From Welwitschia mirabilis (taxonomy: Eukaryota; Gnetophyta; Gnetopsida; Welwitschiales), in contig JBOZIK010000001.1 of assembly GCA_051453625.1 (NCBI GenBank), positions 278,881,001 to 278,924,445 on the forward strand: a stretch of 43,445 nt of DNA. Reading direction: 5' to 3'. The position numbers and the translations under genes were made by a program. Shown piece by piece: positions 11,900-22,289 of the stretch. The first letter of the stretch is position 1. Each line of letters begins with the position of its first letter. Under the pieces are notes generated by a model that was not told the origin of the DNA, did no database searches, and was given only the letters and a program-made list of their open reading frames with translations.

Positions 11900-12610
11900 A
11901 ACTTTCGTCACATATTTTGCTTAACTAAGCCAAAACTTCCTGTTAGACCTGTTTTTGCTAATCCTCATATCAAGGGTTTTCCTATTACCTCCAAGATCCC
12001 TAGTGATAAAGAATCTAGAAATTTCATCCTTTAAGCATTTCATATTTCTCTTGTCATTTCCAACTAAAAGCATGCCATAAACATAAAGCATCAAGGTAAT
12101 AAGCTTAACTAATTTTCCAATGTTCAATTAGATACCATAATCATAATTATATTTGGAATATCCCTATTTTTGCATGAAGTCATCAAACTTCTTTTACCAT
12201 TTCCAACGTGCCTTGTTTAGGCCAGAAAGAGATTTTCTCAACCTACATACAACATTTTTCTTTCTAATGTCTAACCCCTATAGTACTTGCATATAGTTTT
12301 CTTCTTCAAAGTCACCATGAAGAAAAATATTTCTTATATCTAGTTGCCTCTAAATCCAAATTAAGATTAGTAAGCAATGATAACAAAATACATATAGAGC
12401 TATGCTTACCAACTGGAGTGAAAACCTTAGTAAAACCAATACCAAGTCTTTGATTAAATCCTTTAATAAACAACTTTGCTTTATAATGTTTAAAACCATT
12501 AGCCTCAGATTTTAGAACATAGATCAATCTAAATTTTCAAAGCTAAATTTCATATTTTTTTCATCTCTAGGAATTTGATCTCTTCATCCATTGCAGCTTT
12601 CCAGTACTTG
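11900..12610 (-). pseudogene. Element I reverse transcriptase pseudogene
   Basis: Two open minus-strand pieces are recognisable. At 12312-12527 the frame reads LKSEANGFKHYKAKLFIKGF then NQRLGIGFTKVFTPVGKHSS, the fingers and first palm block of RVT_2. At 11921-12127 it reads LMLYVYGMLLVGNDKRNM; this is the YVDDMLIVG active-site block with both catalytic Asp residues lost (YVYGM). RDLGG further on matches the MKDLG block. Loss of the DD pair alone would make the enzyme inactive. Confidence 0.87.
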
Positions 12611-13119
12611 AGCTCAAGTGAAGAGAAGGATTTTGCACCAATTTCAGATTTCCATTGTTACTATACAAAACATGATTGAAAAAATGGAGAATATCATTCT
12701 AGTGGTCTAGTGACTCTATTGATCTTTTGACCCAAGGTTGCTAGTTTGTTGCTTCATCATTAGAACCTTCTTTATCATTTTCACAATTCCAATCAGATCC
12801 AATATCTAATCCAAACTTATTAAATATGGAACTTATCCTCTCTGTCTATTGTTAAATTAAATCATCGACGTGATCATCCTCAACTATTGTAGATCTTTAC
12901 TCCATGTAAGAATCATACTCTAATTTCTCTCCTGTTCCCTGAAAAACATCATGTTTTTAACAAACTCAACATCACATAACCTTATAATTTTATGAGCTAA
13001 AGGACCCTAAAGCCTGTATCTAAAGCTATCACCATTATAACTTAAGAAAATACACTTCCTAGCTCTATCATCCAACTTTCCTATCTTATGTAAGTGCAAA
13101 TAATCTACACAATCATAAA

Positions 13120-13720
13120 TCCTCAATTGTTAAAGTATCAATGAGCTTCCACTCTAAAGAGATTCTAGGACATCATCATTTAAAGTTGAATGGGGTGATT
13201 TTTTGATCAGGTACTAGTTGTCTTAGCAACTTATTCCCAAACGTCTTAGGCATTTCAAGTGAGGATAGCATGGATATGATTCTATCCATGATAGTTTTGT
13301 TATATATTCTAGCTATCATATTCTTAGAAGTACCAGGTGGAGTCAATGTATGCACAATTGTTGCTTTTAAGAAAACATAGCAAACTCATGCAAGGTATAT
13401 TCACCTCCATTATCAGCCATTACGAATTTGATTTTCCTTCCAAATTCATTTTTAATCCAACCCTTAAATTCTTTGAATTTACTCAAAGTTTAACTTTGGA
13501 ATGCATAAAGTAAACCTATGTCTTCCTATTGAATCTATATATTAAAAAAATAACATATACAGAACCACCCAAGAAAGTAATGAATATGGGGCCAACAACA
13601 TGAGAATACATGAAATCAAGCTTTCCTACATTTCTAGATATAGGATTTCTCTTAAAATTCATATGTCTACTTCTGCTAATAGCACAACCATGATAAAAGT
13701 CAAGAGAAATAGAAGAGAAA
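13120..13720 (-). pseudogene. Element I integrase pseudogene
   Basis: On the minus strand, near 13545-13640, the frame reads KLDFMYSHVVGPIFITFLGG, matching the start of the copia integrase core (LDxVHSDVxGP). Near 13385-13495 it reads FKGWIKNEFGRKIKF and VMADNGGEYTLHEF, which carries the second catalytic Asp in an intact DNGGEY. Nearer 13220-13350, IYNKTIMDRIISMLSSLEMP matches the helix after the catalytic Glu, but the Glu block is degraded. Stops between the pieces show it is dead. Confidence 0.85.
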
Positions 13721-14039
13721 CTAAGGGAGAAGTAATTTTAAAGATTACGCCTTCATCCTTGTAGCACTTAAGTGACCTAGTCATTGATGCCATAAAAAAA
13801 TCTCATCTACCACAATACCACCAATAGCCTTCACTTTGCGAATAGATAAAGTGCATTCCTTATTTCCCTGTAACATGATCATGGCTTCCGTGCTAGTCTT
13901 CCATCTATCACCTTCATGCACAACTTTGCAACCAAGATCATCTAGCTAGCCAAAATAAATTAGATTTATAGCCAAGTTGGGAATATGATGTATATTTCTC
14001 AATACAAGTCTCTGAACTCCACCTTGTTCTAGGATTATA

Positions 14040-14172
14040 GTATCAAGTCCATCAACACTGTAAACTCTATCATCCCCTAGATAAATCTACTACCTAGTAA
14101 CTAATTGTATTTAGAGAAATATTCTCTAAAATAAAATATGTAAAAGGATGCTCTAGAATCAATAATCTAGAT
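14040..14172 (-). pseudogene. Element I protease pseudogene
   Basis: The minus strand at about 14150-14170 reads IIDSRAS, the DSGAS aspartic-protease active site with Gly to Arg. It is followed by REYFSKYN in the position of the family's EYFSSY block. It lies between integrase and gag, as it should. Confidence 0.78.
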
Positions 14173-14289
14173 ATTAGGAATAGTATATCTAGAAATATTA
14201 ACTACAACATTAATAGCTATTAGAATAACAGTTGATTTACTATTCGAAGCAACCTCAGCTTCTCCAGACTTTAACCTTGTCTCCTTCCT

Positions 14290-15060
14290 TTTGGTCTTTA
14301 AAATAGGATACTCCTTTTGAATGTGACCTCTCTTCTTGTAGTGCTAATAAGCTGCTCCTTTACTAGTAGATTTCCCTCTTCTATGACTTCATGTTTTCCA
14401 TCTCTAACTTGCAAATAGCCTCTCATGACATTCAAACTCTTCCTAGATGTTGAGGCTCTAGAACCAACATCCATGGATCTATGTTTCCTTCTCACATCTA
14501 CCATCTTCATAATTACTCTATCATAATTAAAGAAACTATTAGATGCAATAGTCAAGGTTGTTATCACAATCTCCTACAAATCTAAAAGAGAAGTCAATAA
14601 TGTTAAAACCTTTAAATATTTTTCAAAATTAATCCCCAAGTCACTTACTTAAACAAATAGACAATTCATTTTGCCCAAGTGATTCTATAATGAGGTGCCT
14701 TTCTACATCTTTATCTTGAAGATCCTATTCATAATATAATATTTGTTCATACCAGTAGGCTGATTATACCTCTTCTTTAGTGTTTTGCAAAGAACCCTAT
14801 ATTTAATCAATGTCCTGTAAGAATTTAGGATTCCTTAGCTAATACAAGATCTGAGAAAACTTGTTGCCTCTTATTTCATATCTCTTTAGGTAGCATCTAG
14901 ATATTTCTGATTAAACTTATCTAGTGTTAAACTAGTTTTTGAGATTTGCTCTGGCTTCATTGAAGGAGCCAAATTTCAACCCTTAATGCATAGGATGTCT
15001 TTCATTAAGATCTTCCAATTGGCCTAGTTTTTAGCTTCTTTTAGTTTGCTCTTATTCTAC
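14290..15060 (-). pseudogene. Element I gag pseudogene with zinc-knuckle relic
   Basis: A 90-codon open minus-strand frame (14298-14567) has an Arg/Ser-rich stretch (SMDVGSRASTSRKSLNVMRG), typical of the region before the copia zinc knuckle. In an overlapping frame at about 14297-14345 the sequence reads HYKKRGHIQKEYPIL, a CX2CX4HX4C knuckle in which the Cys residues have been replaced but GHIQK remains. The part nearer 14600-15060 is gag by position only; it is too eroded to show clear blocks. Confidence 0.7.
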
Positions 15061-15303
15061 AATTGATCCATCATGAATGTATGAATTACATGGACTATAT
15101 AGACAATGTAGGAGTTGGACCCTTTACCATCACACCAAAAGCCATGGCTTATTTCAAGATTAGAATTATTCATTTTTACCCACTCATCGGGCTAGATATG
15201 GAAAGTACATATGCAACAATCTCCTCCTCGATCCACATGCTAAATGCTCACATGAATCAGAAAGGCATCAAGGAGATTCAAATCCAAAACCAAGCCAAAA
15301 CCA

Positions 15304-15318
15304 TGAATTTGATGACAC
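15304..15318 (-). promoter_or_regulatory. Probable degenerate primer-binding site of element I
   Basis: Directly inside the right LTR, read on the element strand after one base, is tgtcatcaaatt. It agrees at about 7 of 12 positions with the initiator-Met tRNA primer site tggtatcagagc. Position supports the call more than sequence does. Confidence 0.45.
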
Positions 15319-15319
15319 T

Positions 15320-15681
15320 TGTTACGAATTCAGAAAGAAAAACTGTGCTAAAGCATCTATAACATCAAGTAAAAATATCAATAGAATATGAAAAACTTTT
15401 CAAGAAAAAAGCATAAGAAATAGACAAAGCTCTCTTAGGTGAAGCAAAGAATAAATCAAATATGATACAAACAAAAACTTCACACAACCCCTTTAAATAG
15501 GATTAGAGTTTCAAGCCAACTCAAAAACCACCTTCAGTTTTTTTCCATTTTATCTTTTGTTTACATGAGTTAACTGCCTAAAGGTAGTTTACATAATGTC
15601 CCTTTATAACATGTTTAATTACAAAGGGGACGACATTTAGAAATATAACATTAAAACACTAATTTACTTCATATCCCAATA
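15320..15681 (-). repeat. LTR of element I (5' LTR in element sense)
   Basis: It starts TGTTACG and ends with AATA, where its partner ends AACA, so the terminal CA has become TA. On the element strand a TATA-like tatttaaagg lies at about 15492-15501. It aligns with 10718-11076 over its full length. Confidence 0.87.
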
Positions 15682-15686
15682 ATATG

Positions 15687-16073
15687 TTAATTGTTTAGAA
15701 TGATCTACGTAAGATACATAGATTAAAATCGCAAATGGCTAAGAAGTTTACTATAAAAGACCTTGGATAGGTTAAAAAAAACCTTCGAACAAGGATTAGA
15801 TAAGACAAGAAAAGTAGAAAATTATGGCTAAGTTATCTAACTATATTGGTAAGGTCCTGGAGAGGTTTAATATGGTTGACTACTCTTCTATCTCCACTCC
15901 ATTATCATGACACTTTAAAATCTCAAAAGGATACTACCCTATTTCAAGTGGAAAGAAGAGAAGTATGGTTGATGTTCCTTATACTTTTGCAATTGGTAGT
16001 CTTATGTATGCCATGGTCTGCACTAGACCAAATCTTGTCCATGCAATGGTAGTTGTTTATAGGCAGATGAGTA
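15687..16073 (+). pseudogene. Element O reverse transcriptase and RNase H, middle part
   Basis: The reading of element O resumes here: LIV, stop, NDLRKIHRLK, then MAKKFTIKDLG (family block after YVDDMLI), SRKLWLS, and, after shifts, FAIGSLMYAMVCTRP and HAMVVVYRQMS. SLMYAM.CTRPD and the SR.MSNP block mark the RT-RNase H junction. It ends at 16073 because insertion B begins; the next codons (N P) are found at 26756 on. Confidence 0.88.
16069..16073. repeat. Left target-site duplication of insertion B (gagta)
   Basis: gagta before the 5' LTR matches aagta at 26753-26757 after the 3' LTR at 4 of 5 bases (a G/A transition). Joining the flanks through one copy gives an uninterrupted RQMSNP reading in element O. 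Confidence 0.85.
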
Positions 16074-17166
16074 TGTGGAAGAACTTATGGTAGTATCTAG
16101 TGTTTCAATGATGATAAAGGATAGACAGTGGTATTACCAAAAATTGTACAAATCAGAAGTTATGCCATCTAGGACATCTGAAGTTTTAGTCAATATGTCT
16201 GACCCTATACATGATTAACTATATGGAGACATATATAATTTTCAGTTGGGATGTCTCACCCTATATGCCATTAAATTTATGGGGACATCTACAATTTTCA
16301 GTCGGGACATCTAACCCTGTATGCAGTCAAATGTATGGGGACGTCTGACATGTGTCACTGAGATGTCCAATCCTATATATAGAAATTAAGTATAAAGACA
16401 TTTAAATTCTAAGCTAGGATGTCCAAGACTCTTTTTAGTTTGTCATAGGAATCAGCTATTATAACCAGGATGTTCAGTCTAATAAATAAGGATGTCCAGC
16501 TTGGTGAATGTTAAAGTAAAATATAAATATTACAGCCACCAGAGTGATGCTATTTAATTTTCAAATAGCTAGGGCAATAGAACAAATAGCTAGGGTTTAT
16601 CTTCAAATGGGTAGGGCTTCAATATTAAGCTCCAATAATTATCTCAAAAACCTTAGCCTATAAAACAACAAAAATAAGTGTTTCTGAAGTGACTAATGCT
16701 CTATGATTGTATTGAAGTAAACTCTAAGATTTACTCATAATCTGTACTTCACTAAGTTATCATTTGTATTTAGAGCTTTTGTGCTTACTTGCTGATGTGT
16801 TTTGCTAAAGGCATCTACACTATTAGACTTTATTATTCTCATTCTCTCTAGTTGTTCTTTCGAGTGAGCATGTGCATCCCAAGAGAAGGGATTACTTGTG
16901 ACCCTTGAAAAAGGGTATTGTTTTTTGCTCAAGCTATTAGATGTTGGTTAAGAAAACTAGAAGCCTGAAAGCATGTTTCTACCCCTCTGAGTGGAGTAGG
17001 CAAGGATTGCCAATTAACTATAAATCTAATGCATTAGCCATTTGTTTTTTCTTGTGCTATTGTCATACTATTCTTTAATTAGCGTAAAATTTAATCTTTT
17101 TAGTTTTAATAATAATTTCATTTTGCCTTATTCACTACCCCTCTAGGGTGCCTATCAATCCTAACA
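16074..17166 (+). repeat. 5' LTR of element B
   Basis: 1093 bp, beginning TGTGGAAGAAC and ending CCTAACA, followed within three bases by the primer-binding site. It aligns with 25601-26752 over its full length. A TATA-like ctataaaac at 16658-16666 is conserved in the other LTR (26186 on) and is the probable promoter core. The U3 part carries a short tandem array described separately. Confidence 0.9.
16173..16496 (+). repeat. LTR-internal array of about 57-bp units with gacgtc-like palindromes
   Basis: At least four units of 56-58 bp run from about 16185 to 16415. Each starts catct/cgtct..., contains aattttcagt..gg and ends near aaatgtatgggga. Within 16173-16496 there are about ten copies of gacatc, gatgtc or one-base variants; one at 16340-16345 is still gacgtc. 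The other LTR has the same array, all copies changed. Confidence 0.8.
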
Positions 17167-17168
17167 AT

Positions 17169-17180
17169 TGGTATTAAAGC
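17169..17180 (+). promoter_or_regulatory. Primer-binding site of element B (initiator-Met tRNA type)
   Basis: tggtattaaagc, two bases inside the 5' LTR, matches the plant initiator-Met primer site tggtatcagagc at 10 of 12 bases; both mismatches are transitions. Confidence 0.88.
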
Positions 17181-17226
17181 CTAGTTACTCTAGATTAGTA
17201 TCTTTTGTGTGCATTTCAGGAAAAAT

Positions 17227-18788
17227 TCATGGTGTCCTCAACTCATTTAGAAGGTCATGTAATCTCAAGGTCACCCTTCTTTGACAACAAATAATAAACT
17301 CATTGGAAATCTAAAATGAGTATCTTTTTAACATCTCTACATTCTGATATCTGAGACTTGATGAAGGTTGGATATTAACCTCCTACTAAAACTAATATAC
17401 TTAAAGCAATTTCCTTAAAGGCCAAAGATGAATGGGATGAAGATGATAAGAGAGGGTTTAGAACAATGCTAAAGCAATTAATATGATAATATATGCCTTA
17501 TCAACTAAGGAGAATGACTAAATTGTACAATTCATTAGTGTCAAGAATATATGGAATACTCTAAAATTAGCTCATGGAGGTACAAATATTATAAAGAATT
17601 CTAAGATTCAACTTCTTGTTACCAAATTTGAAAATACTAGGATGGAAGAATCAGAGTCAGGAGCCGAATTCACAATGAAGATAAGTAATGTAAATAAAAA
17701 TATGTGGGGATTAGGTGAAAGGATTCCTGAGAATCATGTTGTAAGGAACATTTTGAGAAGCCTCACTTTAAAATTTAGGCCTAAGGTAACAACTATAGAA
17801 GAAAGTAAGGATATAGATAAAATAAAGGTGGAATAGTTTAAAAGATACCTAATGGCATATGAAGCAATTATTCTACCAAAAGAAGAAACTCCAAGGCAAA
17901 AAGGCATAGCTCTGAAGGAAAATGAGAAATCAATTACAGTAGTTCAAGTGAGAACAATCTTGATAAAGATATCACATTGCTTACCAAAATATTCAAATGA
18001 TTTCTACATAAGAAAAAGAATTCAAAGTTCTCCAAAATACCAGTGAAAGATAATATGGACAAAGACAAGAAATCATCTTCAATTCAATGTTATAAATGCA
18101 AAGGTTTTGAACATGTAGAAGAGATAAAGTAAAGAAAGTATTCAAAGCCATATGGGATGAATCTGAAGATGAAAAAATGAACTCAAGTGATGATGATGAC
18201 ATGGTGAACTTTGGTTTTCTCATAGTTACAGAAGAAGTAATTTATCCAACTTCCTTAAGCTTTTTAGATCTTCATCATGCTTCTAGTTCTAAACATATTT
18301 CTTCTAAAAATTTTTCTCTCGATTGTGATACCTTAGATTTTGACGAGATTTCTATTGCTTATGAAAAATTTATTCATTTAGTGTTAGTTTAAAGAAGAAA
18401 AATCTTTCTTTCAAAAAATAGTTGATAGCCTAGAATGCCATTTTAAAGGAAGGAAATGAAAAGATATAATTGTTTACTTTTGAACTCAACATGCTAAAAT
18501 AATTACAACTCACTTAACTAGAGGAAATGATAATTTAAATAAACTATTGGATTTAGGTCAAAATCCTTGGGATAAGTCAGGTTTTTATTGTACCCAACTA
18601 GTTATCCCCATTTAAAAAACTTTAGACCTAGTGTAATATTTAAAAAATTTGCTAAAACTAGTCTAAAAAATATTACTTTGGTAATAAAAATGATCACATT
18701 CAATTTGCTTATCCTTATAAGAAATCTTTATATTTTAACTTAAACTATGGATTCAAATTTGTGAAATAATCTCCTCAACCTGGTCAAC
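17227..18788 (+). pseudogene. Element B gag pseudogene, left copy
   Basis: The reading starts near 17229 with MVSSTHLEGHVISRSPFFDN, then KMSIFLTSLHSDI and AKDEWDEDDKRGF, a UBN2-type copia gag. Open stretches continue at 17642-17836 (MEESESGAEFTMKISNV, GLGERIPENHVVRNILRSL) and 17852-18046. A zinc knuckle CYKCKGFEHVEE lies near 18090-18125 with the final Cys lost. Several stops and indels break it. The same region is repeated at about 19101-20655, roughly 12-15% different by eye. The right end is cut by the 100-N gap. Confidence 0.85.
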
Positions 18789-18888
18789 NNNNNNNNNNNN
18801 NNNNNNNNNNNNNNNNNNNNNNNNNNNNNNNNNNNNNNNNNNNNNNNNNNNNNNNNNNNNNNNNNNNNNNNNNNNNNNNNNNNNNNNN
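18789..18888. other. Assembly gap (100 N) inside element B
   Basis: A fixed-size gap. The sequence to its right (18889 on) corresponds to 17017 on, so the true content and length here are uncertain. Confidence 0.95.
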
Positions 18889-19039
18889 CACTATAAATCT
18901 GATGCATTAGTCATTTGTTTTTTCTTATGCTATTTTCATACTATTCTTTAATTAGTGAAAAATCTGATCTATTTGGTTTTAATAATAATTTCATTTTACC
19001 CTATTCACTACTCCTCTATGATGTCTGTTGATCTTAACA
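18889..19039 (+). repeat. Partial third LTR end inside element B
   Basis: These 151 bases match the last part of the 5' LTR (17017-17166) and of the 3' LTR (from 26540), ending CTTAACA. They are followed by tagtatcaaagc (19042-19053), a primer-binding site matching the initiator-Met site at 10 of 12 bases. So a second LTR/PBS junction lies inside the element, next to the gap. Confidence 0.85.
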
Positions 19040-19100
19040 ATTAGTATCAAAGCCTAGTTGCTCTAGATTAGTATCTTTTGTGTGCATTTCAGGAAAAATT

Positions 19101-20660
19101 CATGGCATTCTCAAGTCATTTATAAGGTCATGTAGTCTCAAGGCCACCTTTCTTTGACAACAACAACTCCGCTTATTAAAAATCCAAAATGAGTATCTTT
19201 CTGACATCTCTACATCTTGATATCTAGGACTTGGTGAAGCTTGGATATCAAACTCCTACTAAAATTGATATATCTGGAGCAAGTTTCTTAAAGGCCAGAG
19301 ATAAATGGGATGAAGATGATAAGAGAGCGGTTTAGAATAATGCCAAGGCGATGAATGCGATAATCTATGCCTTATCAACTAAGGAGCATGATCGAATTAT
19401 ATAGTGCACCATGTCAAGAATATGTGGAATACTCTAAAAGTAGCTTATGGAGGTACAAATATCGTAAAGAATTCTAAGCTTCAACTTCTTACTACCAAAT
19501 TTGAAAATACCAAGATGGAACAATAGGAGTCAAGAGCCAAATTCATAACAAAGATAAGTAACATAGATAACAATATATGGGGACTGGGTGAAAGGATTCC
19601 TTAGAGTCATGTTGTAAGAAAAATTTTGAGAAGCCTAATCCTAAAATTCAGACATAAGGTAACAACTATAAAAGAAAGTAAGGATATCAATATAATGAAG
19701 GTCGAAGAGTTCAAAAGATCCCTAATGGCATATGAAGCAATTGTTCTACCAGAAGAATAAACCCCAAGGCAAAAATTCATTGCTCTGAAGATAAATAAGG
19801 AATCAAATGACAGTAGTTCGGGTAAGGACAATCTTGATGAAGATATCTACTACTCACCAGAAACTTTAAATGATTTCTACACAAGAAAAAGGATTTAAAG
19901 TTCTCCAAAAGATAGGCAAAAGATAATATAGATAAAGGTAAGAAATCATCTTCAATTCAATGTTATGAATGAAAAGGTTTTGAACATGTAGAAGAGACAA
20001 AGGAAAGAAAGTGTTCAAAGCCACATGGGATGAATCTAAAGATGAACAGATGGACTTAAGTGATGATGATGACATGGTGAACTTTGGTCTTCTCACAGTT
20101 ATAGAAGAAGTAAGTTCTTCAACTTCCTTAAGCTTTTTGAATCTTCATCATGCTTCTAGTTCTAAATGTATTTATTTTAAAAATGTTTCTCTTGATTGTG
20201 ATAACTTATATTTTGATGAGATTTCTATTGCTTATGAAAAATTAAATTCATTTAGTGTTAGTTTAGGGAAGAAAAATGTTTCTTTTCGAAAAACAATTGA
20301 TAGCCTAGAATGTGATTTAAAGGAAGCAAATGAAAAGATAAAATTATTAACTTTTGAAATTCAAGATGCTATATAACCCCCTTAACTAGAGGAAATGATA
20401 AATTCAATAAACTATTGGGTTTAGGTCAAAATCCTTGGGATAAGTTAGATTTTGGTTATACCCCAATTAGTTCTCCCCTTTTAAAAAACTTTAGGCCTAG
20501 TGTAAGATTTTAAAACTTTTCTAAAACTAGTCTCAAATGTTACTTTTGCAATAAAAATGGTCATGTTCAATTTTCTTGTCCTTATAAGAAGTCTTTATAT
20601 TTTAACTTAAACTGTGAATTTAAATTTGTGAAAAAATATCCTCAACCTAGTCAACATCAT
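19101..20660 (+). pseudogene. Element B gag pseudogene, right copy, with second zinc knuckle
   Basis: Same protein as the left copy: MAFSSHL near 19101, KARDKWDEDDKRAV near 19300, later ERIP, stop, SHVVRKILRS. A knuckle relic near 19962-19995 reads CYE, stop, KGFEHVEE. An open 121-codon stretch (20011-20376) has an acidic start (DLSDDDDMVNFGLL) and ends in a helical region (DLKEANEKIKLLTFEI). Near 20538-20580 a complete CX2CX4HX4C knuckle is preserved: CYFCNKNGHVQFSC. Element B's pol follows directly, so this copy belongs to the pol that is present. Confidence 0.85.
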
Positions 20661-20699
20661 CATGTTAAATATCAATGGGTTAAGAAAAAGCTACCTTGT

Positions 20700-20960
20700 C
20701 TTTTTTCACATGCTGCGTTTAAAGCTCAAGATCATACTAAGTGGTATTTGGATAGTAGATGCTCTAGGCACATGATAGGTGATAAAAATCTTCTTACATC
20801 TTTTGAAGAATACAACTGTGAAGAAGTAATGTTTGGTGATAATAGTAAGGGTTTTATTATTGGAAAGAGAATTGTAAATATAAATGATGATCCTCCAACA
20901 ATTCATGATGTATACCTTGTAAATGGTTTAAAGCACATTCTCTTAAGTATATCTTAGATT
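20700..20960 (+). pseudogene. Element B protease pseudogene
   Basis: In the open frame 20628-20957 the sequence KWYLDSRCSRHMIGDKNL near 20740-20793 is the SIRE-type protease active site (family form DSGCSRHMTG) with Gly to Arg. EVMFGDNSKGFIIGKR and INDDPPTIHDVYLVNGLKH continue as in the family. The frame is unbroken from 20628 to a TAG at 20955. The catalytic Asp is kept, but the flap and active-site Gly are not. Confidence 0.87.
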
Positions 20961-20999
20961 TGTAATAGAGGTAACATTATTTCATTTCATCAGGATAAG

Positions 21000-21800
21000 T
21001 GTGTTGTTCATAATATCAGCACCAAAAAAATTATGCTCACGAGTAGTAGGTCTAGATGCATGTATGTGATTAGAAAAAACAATAGTAAATTGAGTAAAGA
21101 TTGTTACTTTACCAAGAATGATGATATCAACCTTTGGCATAGTATATTGGGTCACATAAATCTCAAAGATCTATCCAATATTTCATCAAAAAAAAAATTG
21201 TAAAATTATTTTCTAAGCTTAATGTGGATCAAGCAAAAATGTGTGAGTTATGTTAAAGGGAAATAACTAAAACTCACTTCAAAAGTAAGACCATCATAAC
21301 TTTTTTGAGACCTCTAGATCTATTCATATGAACTTAGTTGGTCCAGTTCAAACTAGGACTGTTGGAGAAAGAAGATATTTTTTAGTTATGGTTGATGATT
21401 TCTCCTATTTTTGTTGGATCTCCTTTTTGGTCAGTAAAGATGAAGCTTTTAACGCTTTTGTTAAGGTTTATTGAAGAATTTAAAATGAAAATGGATATGC
21501 TATTAACATTATTCGATCTGATAGAGGAGGAGAGTTTATTAATGAGAAATTCAAAAGTTTATGTGATTCTCATAGTATATCTCATTAACTCTCAGCCTCA
21601 AGAACCCTTTAACAAAATGTGGTAGCTAAAAGAAAGAACAAGATTTTAATTGAAATGTCTAGAACTATTTTAAATGATAAAGTTATTCCCTAACATTTTT
21701 AGGTAGAACCAGTTAACACTACATGCTATATTAGCAACAGAGTCTTACTAAGGCCAAACATAGATAAAACTCCTTATGAATTATAGAATGGAAAGAAACC
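21000..21800 (+). pseudogene. Element B integrase pseudogene
   Basis: The GAG-pre-integrase zinc region is seen as INLWHSILGHINLKDL near 21127-21172. The core then appears as MNLVGPVQTRTVGERRYFLV followed by MVDDFSYFCW (first Asp), IIRSDRGGEFINEKF near 21505-21550 (second Asp) and VVAKRKNKILIEMSRTI near 21617-21667, where the family has VAERKNRTL and the catalytic Glu is changed to Lys. At least two frameshifts separate these blocks. The C-terminal GKKPNISYFKVFEIKCL block follows near 21791. Confidence 0.87.
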
Positions 21801-22040
21801 CAATATAAGTTATTTTAAAGTATTTGAAATTAAATGTTTAATTTTTAAAGATAAAGAAGAGAATGGTAAATTTGAATTTAAGGTAGATGATGTAACTTTT
21901 CTTAGATATTCTATGATAAGTAAAGCCTACAAAGTTTTCAACAAGAATTCTAGTAGAGTTAAAGAATCTTTCTATGTCAAAATAGATAACGATTTCAATG
22001 CAAAACCAACATTAGGTGATAATTAAGGCACCATAATTGT

Positions 22041-22106
22041 TGAATCCTCTCCTCCTCTTCCTCCTCCTCCTCCTCCTCCTCCTCCTCCTTCTCCTCCTCC
22101 TTTCAA
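22041..22106 (+). repeat. (CCT)n microsatellite encoding a proline run
   Basis: An imperfect cct repeat within element B between integrase and RT. In the local pol frame it reads ESSPPLPPPPPPPPPSPPPF. It lies in the linker, which is normally rich in Pro/Ser in SIRE-type elements, so its position and phase fit a coding repeat that has expanded. Confidence 0.8.
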
Positions 22107-22289
22107 GAGTAATAATGATTCTTCATCAAGTGAAAAGGAGAAAAGTCAAAAGCACTCTTCTCTTCCCTTAAAAACCAAGAGAAACCATCCTCAATCTTGA
22201 TCAGGGAATAATAACTCTATGTGGAAAGGCCCTTATAACAACTTTGTATGTTTTCTCTCTACTTTAGAGTCTAAAAACTTTCAAAAAGT

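Larger units (their letters stand above)
10718..15681 (-). mobile_element. Ty1/copia retrotransposon I, nested in the RT of element O
   Basis: A 4964-bp element with LTRs of 359 bp (10718-11076) and 362 bp (15320-15681). Decayed coding blocks on the minus strand run from right to left: gag, protease, integrase, RT and RNase H, the copia order. It is flanked by acatg/atatg. It interrupts element O between VDDM and LIV of the RT motif. The LTRs agree only at about three quarters of positions by eye, so the insertion is old. Confidence 0.9.

Noticed and set aside
15063-15362. 99-codon plus-strand open frame
   Set aside because: It spans the leader and 5' LTR end of element I on the opposite strand and has no recognisable domain; it is a shadow frame.
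17993-20096. Minus-strand frames at 17993-18223, 19607-19831 and 19866-20096
   Set aside because: They are antisense to the element B gag, which has clear UBN2 and zinc-knuckle blocks on the plus strand; the minus-strand frames are shadows that recur because gag is present twice.
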